Shown: one piece after another, positions 49,537-51,349 of the stretch
How positions within the stretch are numbered: position 1 is the first letter of the stretch
Layout: the number at the start of each line of letters is the position of its first letter
Virus record (IMG/VR): IMGVR_UViG_3300028800_000130
Location: 1 to 51,349 of that record
DNA: 51,349 bases
DNA from: a virus
Strand: one strand, 5' to 3'
The notes under the pieces: generated by a model
The model's database searches: none
What the model saw: only the letters and a program-made list of their open reading frames with translations
What the model was told of the DNA's origin: nothing
Position numbers and translations under genes: made by a program

Positions 49537-50613
49537 ATGACCGACACGCAGGAGCTGTCGGAGACGCTCGATCTTGAGAACTATCTCGAGAACGAGGGCA
49601 TCACCTTCAAGGTCGGCCGCGGTCACAGTGGTCGCCAGCTCAATCTCCAGGAATGCCCTAAGTGCGGCCGGCGCAAGTGGCGCGTCTATCTCAACGCCGA
49701 TACCGGGCTTGGCAATTGCTTCTCCTGCGGCATCGGCTTCAACAAGATGTCCTTCATCCACTACCATCTCGGCGAGCCGAAATGGAGTGAGGTGTTCGAC
49801 CATGTGAAGGCGGCGCTGCGCGATCAGGGCTGGCGCCCGAAGCGCATGACGACCGCCGCGGTTGAAGACGAGAAGGCCAAGCTCCCGCCGTCATTCCCGC
49901 TGCCAACGCCTGCAGGCGAGAATCTCCTCTATCTCGAACAGCGCGGCGTCAACGGCGAGCTCGCCAAGCATTTCCATCTGCGCTTCTGCAACGAGGGCTG
50001 GTGGAACTTCAAGAAGGAAGACGGCTCGACCGGCGGCCAGAAGTTCGACATGCGGATCATCATACCGGTCTACGATCTCGACGGCGAGTTCGTCACCTTT
50101 CAGGGGCGCGACATCACCGGGACAGCCGAGAACAAATACCTCTTCCCCAAGGGTCTGCCCGGCACCGGCCGCTACCTGCTCAATGGTCGCAACGCCATCG
50201 GCGTGAAGCGCGTCTGCATAGGGGAGGGCGCCTTCGACGTCATCGCCACCAAAGCGGCCTTCGACGAAGAGGTCGATCTGCGCGGCGTCGCGTGCGTCGG
50301 CACCTTCGGCAAGCACCTATCGGCCGGCGATCCGACGGGCAATGATCAGGTCGGCCGCTTCCTCCGCCTGAAACGGATGGGCCTCGAAGAAGCGACCTTC
50401 ATGTGGGACGGCGAATCCGAAGCCTTGGTCGCGGCCCTAGCCGGCGCGAAGCTCCTGACGCGAATTGGGATCAAGTCGAGGATCGCTCTGCTCCCCAGGG
50501 ACAAGGACCCCAACGAAGTGGGCGGCGCCGTGGTGCGACAGGCGTATCGCGACGCCACGCTCTACACCCCGGCGCTTGAGGTTAAGTGGCGGCTTCGCAA
50601 TCCCTACGCGTAA
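49537..50613 (+). CDS. DNA primase with zinc ribbon and Toprim
   Basis: The product has 358 residues from ATG 49537. The N-terminus has a Cys4 zinc ribbon (CPKCG and CFSCG). The Toprim core has VCIGEGAFDVIA (Glu) and further acidic residues at the DKDPNEVG stretch. It synthesises RNA primers. Fits T7/T3-like or bacterial primase with reduced C-terminus. Longer upstream frame overlaps the small gene and is not used. Confidence 0.85.
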   Translation: MTDTQELSETLDLENYLENEGITFKVGRGHSGRQLNLQECPKCGRRKWRVYLNADTGLGNCFSCGIGFNKMSFIHYHLGEPKWSEVFDHVKAALRDQGWRPKRMTTAAVEDEKAKLPPSFPLPTPAGENLLYLEQRGVNGELAKHFHLRFCNEGWWNFKKEDGSTGGQKFDMRIIIPVYDLDGEFVTFQGRDITGTAENKYLFPKGLPGTGRYLLNGRNAIGVKRVCIGEGAFDVIATKAAFDEEVDLRGVACVGTFGKHLSAGDPTGNDQVGRFLRLKRMGLEEATFMWDGESEALVAALAGAKLLTRIGIKSRIALLPRDKDPNEVGGAVVRQAYRDATLYTPALEVKWRLRNPYA

Positions 50614-50629
50614 CCCGCGCATCGCTCGC

Positions 50630-50649
50630 TATAATCAATGCTGACTGAT
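50630..50649 (+). promoter_or_regulatory. -10 TATAAT overlapping operator
   Basis: TATAAT (50630-50635) overlaps core TCAATGCTGA (50635-50644), the tightest promoter-operator overlap in the window, before the WGR-like gene. Confidence 0.6.
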
Positions 50650-50674
50650 TTTCAGCAGCGAGGCAGCGACGTCC

Positions 50675-51208
50675 GTGAGCGACAAATTTCCACACCCGAT
50701 GGTCGTGAAGCAGACCTATCTGAGGCATTCAGGCGGGACGAAGGACTATCGCGTCACCGAATTTCATGTGCCGAAGACCGGCCGGTCCGTCGTCATCTTC
50801 GAGTGGGGCAAGGTTTTCGGCAAGAGCAGGCACCAATCGGCGACCGAGAAGCATTGGAGTTCCTCGGCAACCAAGGCCGTCAGCGACAAGATCAGATCGA
50901 AGCTTAAGCGTGGCTACGATTATTATCCGGACGCCGCGTCTGCGATCACGGAAGAGGCAATTCTCGGTAGGTCTCCGCTCGAAAGCAAGTTCGCGCAATA
51001 CATGCAGCGGCTCGAAGAGGGCGACTCGAGCGAGGTCATGCAGAGCCCGCTCGAGTTCCTCTACAACATGAAGGAAGATCAGGACGTCGTCTCGGACCAC
51101 GTCCTCGGCGCGCTGATGGAAGTAGACGAGCCGCCGGCCAAGCCGGCGCCGAAGGTCGAGACGCTGGCGGACAAGGTCAAGCGCAACGCCGATTGGGGCC
51201 TCTTTTGA
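50675..51208 (+). CDS. WGR-like domain protein
   Basis: The product has 177 residues from GTG 50675. The first 80 residues end in VIFEWGKVFGKSRHQSATE... and a final KLKRGYDYY, a pattern like the WGR domain (W-G-x-V-G, then helix and K-x-x-K-G-Y). WGR domains bind nucleic acids in PARPs and unrelated proteins. The C-terminal part is acidic and helical with no recognised domain. No catalytic PARP is present. The function is unknown; DNA-end or nucleic-acid binding is a guess. Confidence 0.5.
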   Translation: MSDKFPHPMVVKQTYLRHSGGTKDYRVTEFHVPKTGRSVVIFEWGKVFGKSRHQSATEKHWSSSATKAVSDKIRSKLKRGYDYYPDAASAITEEAILGRSPLESKFAQYMQRLEEGDSSEVMQSPLEFLYNMKEDQDVVSDHVLGALMEVDEPPAKPAPKVETLADKVKRNADWGLF

Positions 51209-51339
51209 CGCCCATCGACCCCGGCAGGCTCGGCCAGATCGCGCGCGAGATGGGCCTAGCCTTCAATCAGCACATTTCGACGATCTGGCTGTACGATACT
51301 TACGTACTCGCGGTCTTAGGGCCGGGCGGAACCGCATAA
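51205..51339 (+). CDS. 44-residue ORF at the window end
   Basis: A TTG start overlaps the previous stop (TTGA). The peptide is MTPIDPGRLGQIAREMGLAF followed by a hydrophobic stretch with Trp and Tyr (HISTIWLYDTYVLAVLGPG). The frame ends ten bases before the end of the window. The coupling supports it, but it is short and unconfirmed. Confidence 0.4.
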   Translation: MTPIDPGRLGQIAREMGLAFNQHISTIWLYDTYVLAVLGPGGTA

Positions 51340-51349
51340 ATCGACCAGG

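Noticed and set aside
99-50649. Dispersed palindrome as a LexA (SOS) box, CtrA box or FNR box
   Set aside because: Alphaproteobacterial LexA uses GTTC-N7-GTTC, CtrA uses TTAA-N7-TTAA, and FNR uses TTGAT-N4-ATCAA; the AGTCARNNYTGACT core with N2 centre fits none.
1-51349. tRNA, rRNA, integrase, attachment site or insertion sequence
   Set aside because: No cloverleaf, transposase or recombinase motifs, or flanking repeats of the right kind were seen by eye.

Overview
The window looks like most of the genome of a tailed, lambda-like (siphovirus-type) bacteriophage. The DNA is GC-rich with strongly GC-biased third codon positions, many GTG and TTG starts, and genes packed with ATGA, GTGA or TGATG overlaps. 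The head module is HK97-like and the tail tip follows the lambda order (M, L, K, I, J homologues). Codon use and protein style suggest an alphaproteobacterial host such as a Rhizobiales or methylotroph relative, but this is inference. There is no integrase, rRNA or tRNA and no clearly host gene. No DNA polymerase or complete classical repressor is visible, so the window may be a permuted or incomplete genome.

Layout. Positions 1-3862 run rightward: an exported CHAP-type wall hydrolase, an exported SGNH hydrolase, two small virion-like proteins, a DUF2829/Tad2-like protein (a fold known to counter Thoeris defence) with a C-terminal extension, a HAD-family protein and an HslV/proteasome-like Ntn hydrolase. 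Positions 3864-7471 run leftward: a UvsW-like helicase, a coiled-coil protein, a nucleoside monophosphate kinase-like P-loop protein, a 41-residue membrane protein and a ParA plus ribbon-helix-helix pair that looks like a plasmid partition cassette. From 7533 everything is rightward: two ParB-like proteins flanking a small zinc-type protein, an ABC-family ATPase and a GNAT-fold protein (a split form of the ABC-GNAT architecture, perhaps a DNA-modification cassette), and a small winged-helix protein.

Positions 11786-21386 hold terminase, portal, scaffold-like protein, major capsid, connectors and major tail protein. Positions 21474-34153 hold the tail chaperones, a tape measure carrying an internal M15-type peptidase, and the tail-tip proteins. 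Positions 34157-36598 are fibre or tip accessory genes. Positions 36683-38614 form the lysis cassette (holin-like proteins, GH19 endolysin, overlapping Rz/Rz1-type spanins). Next come a metallophosphoesterase resembling T5 A1, a collagen-like fibre with four repeated Trp-rich modules, a glycine-rich adhesin, a class 3 lipase and a glycosyltransferase. The right end carries PhoH, an Hfq-like protein, a DnaB-type helicase, a primase and a WGR-like protein.

The most striking non-coding signal is a family of about 24 dispersed palindromes with consensus AGTCARNNYTGACTKAT. They lie in almost every intergenic gap and repeatedly abut or overlap predicted -10 boxes. Two more lie inside coding sequences (the tail-tip gene and the hfq-like gene). 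The arrangement resembles the operator or stoperator networks of phages such as mycobacteriophage L5 and implies one regulator controlling the whole genome. A small winged-helix gene at 11360 is a possible candidate. Combined with the ParA/RHH pair, this suggests a temperate phage-plasmid lifestyle.
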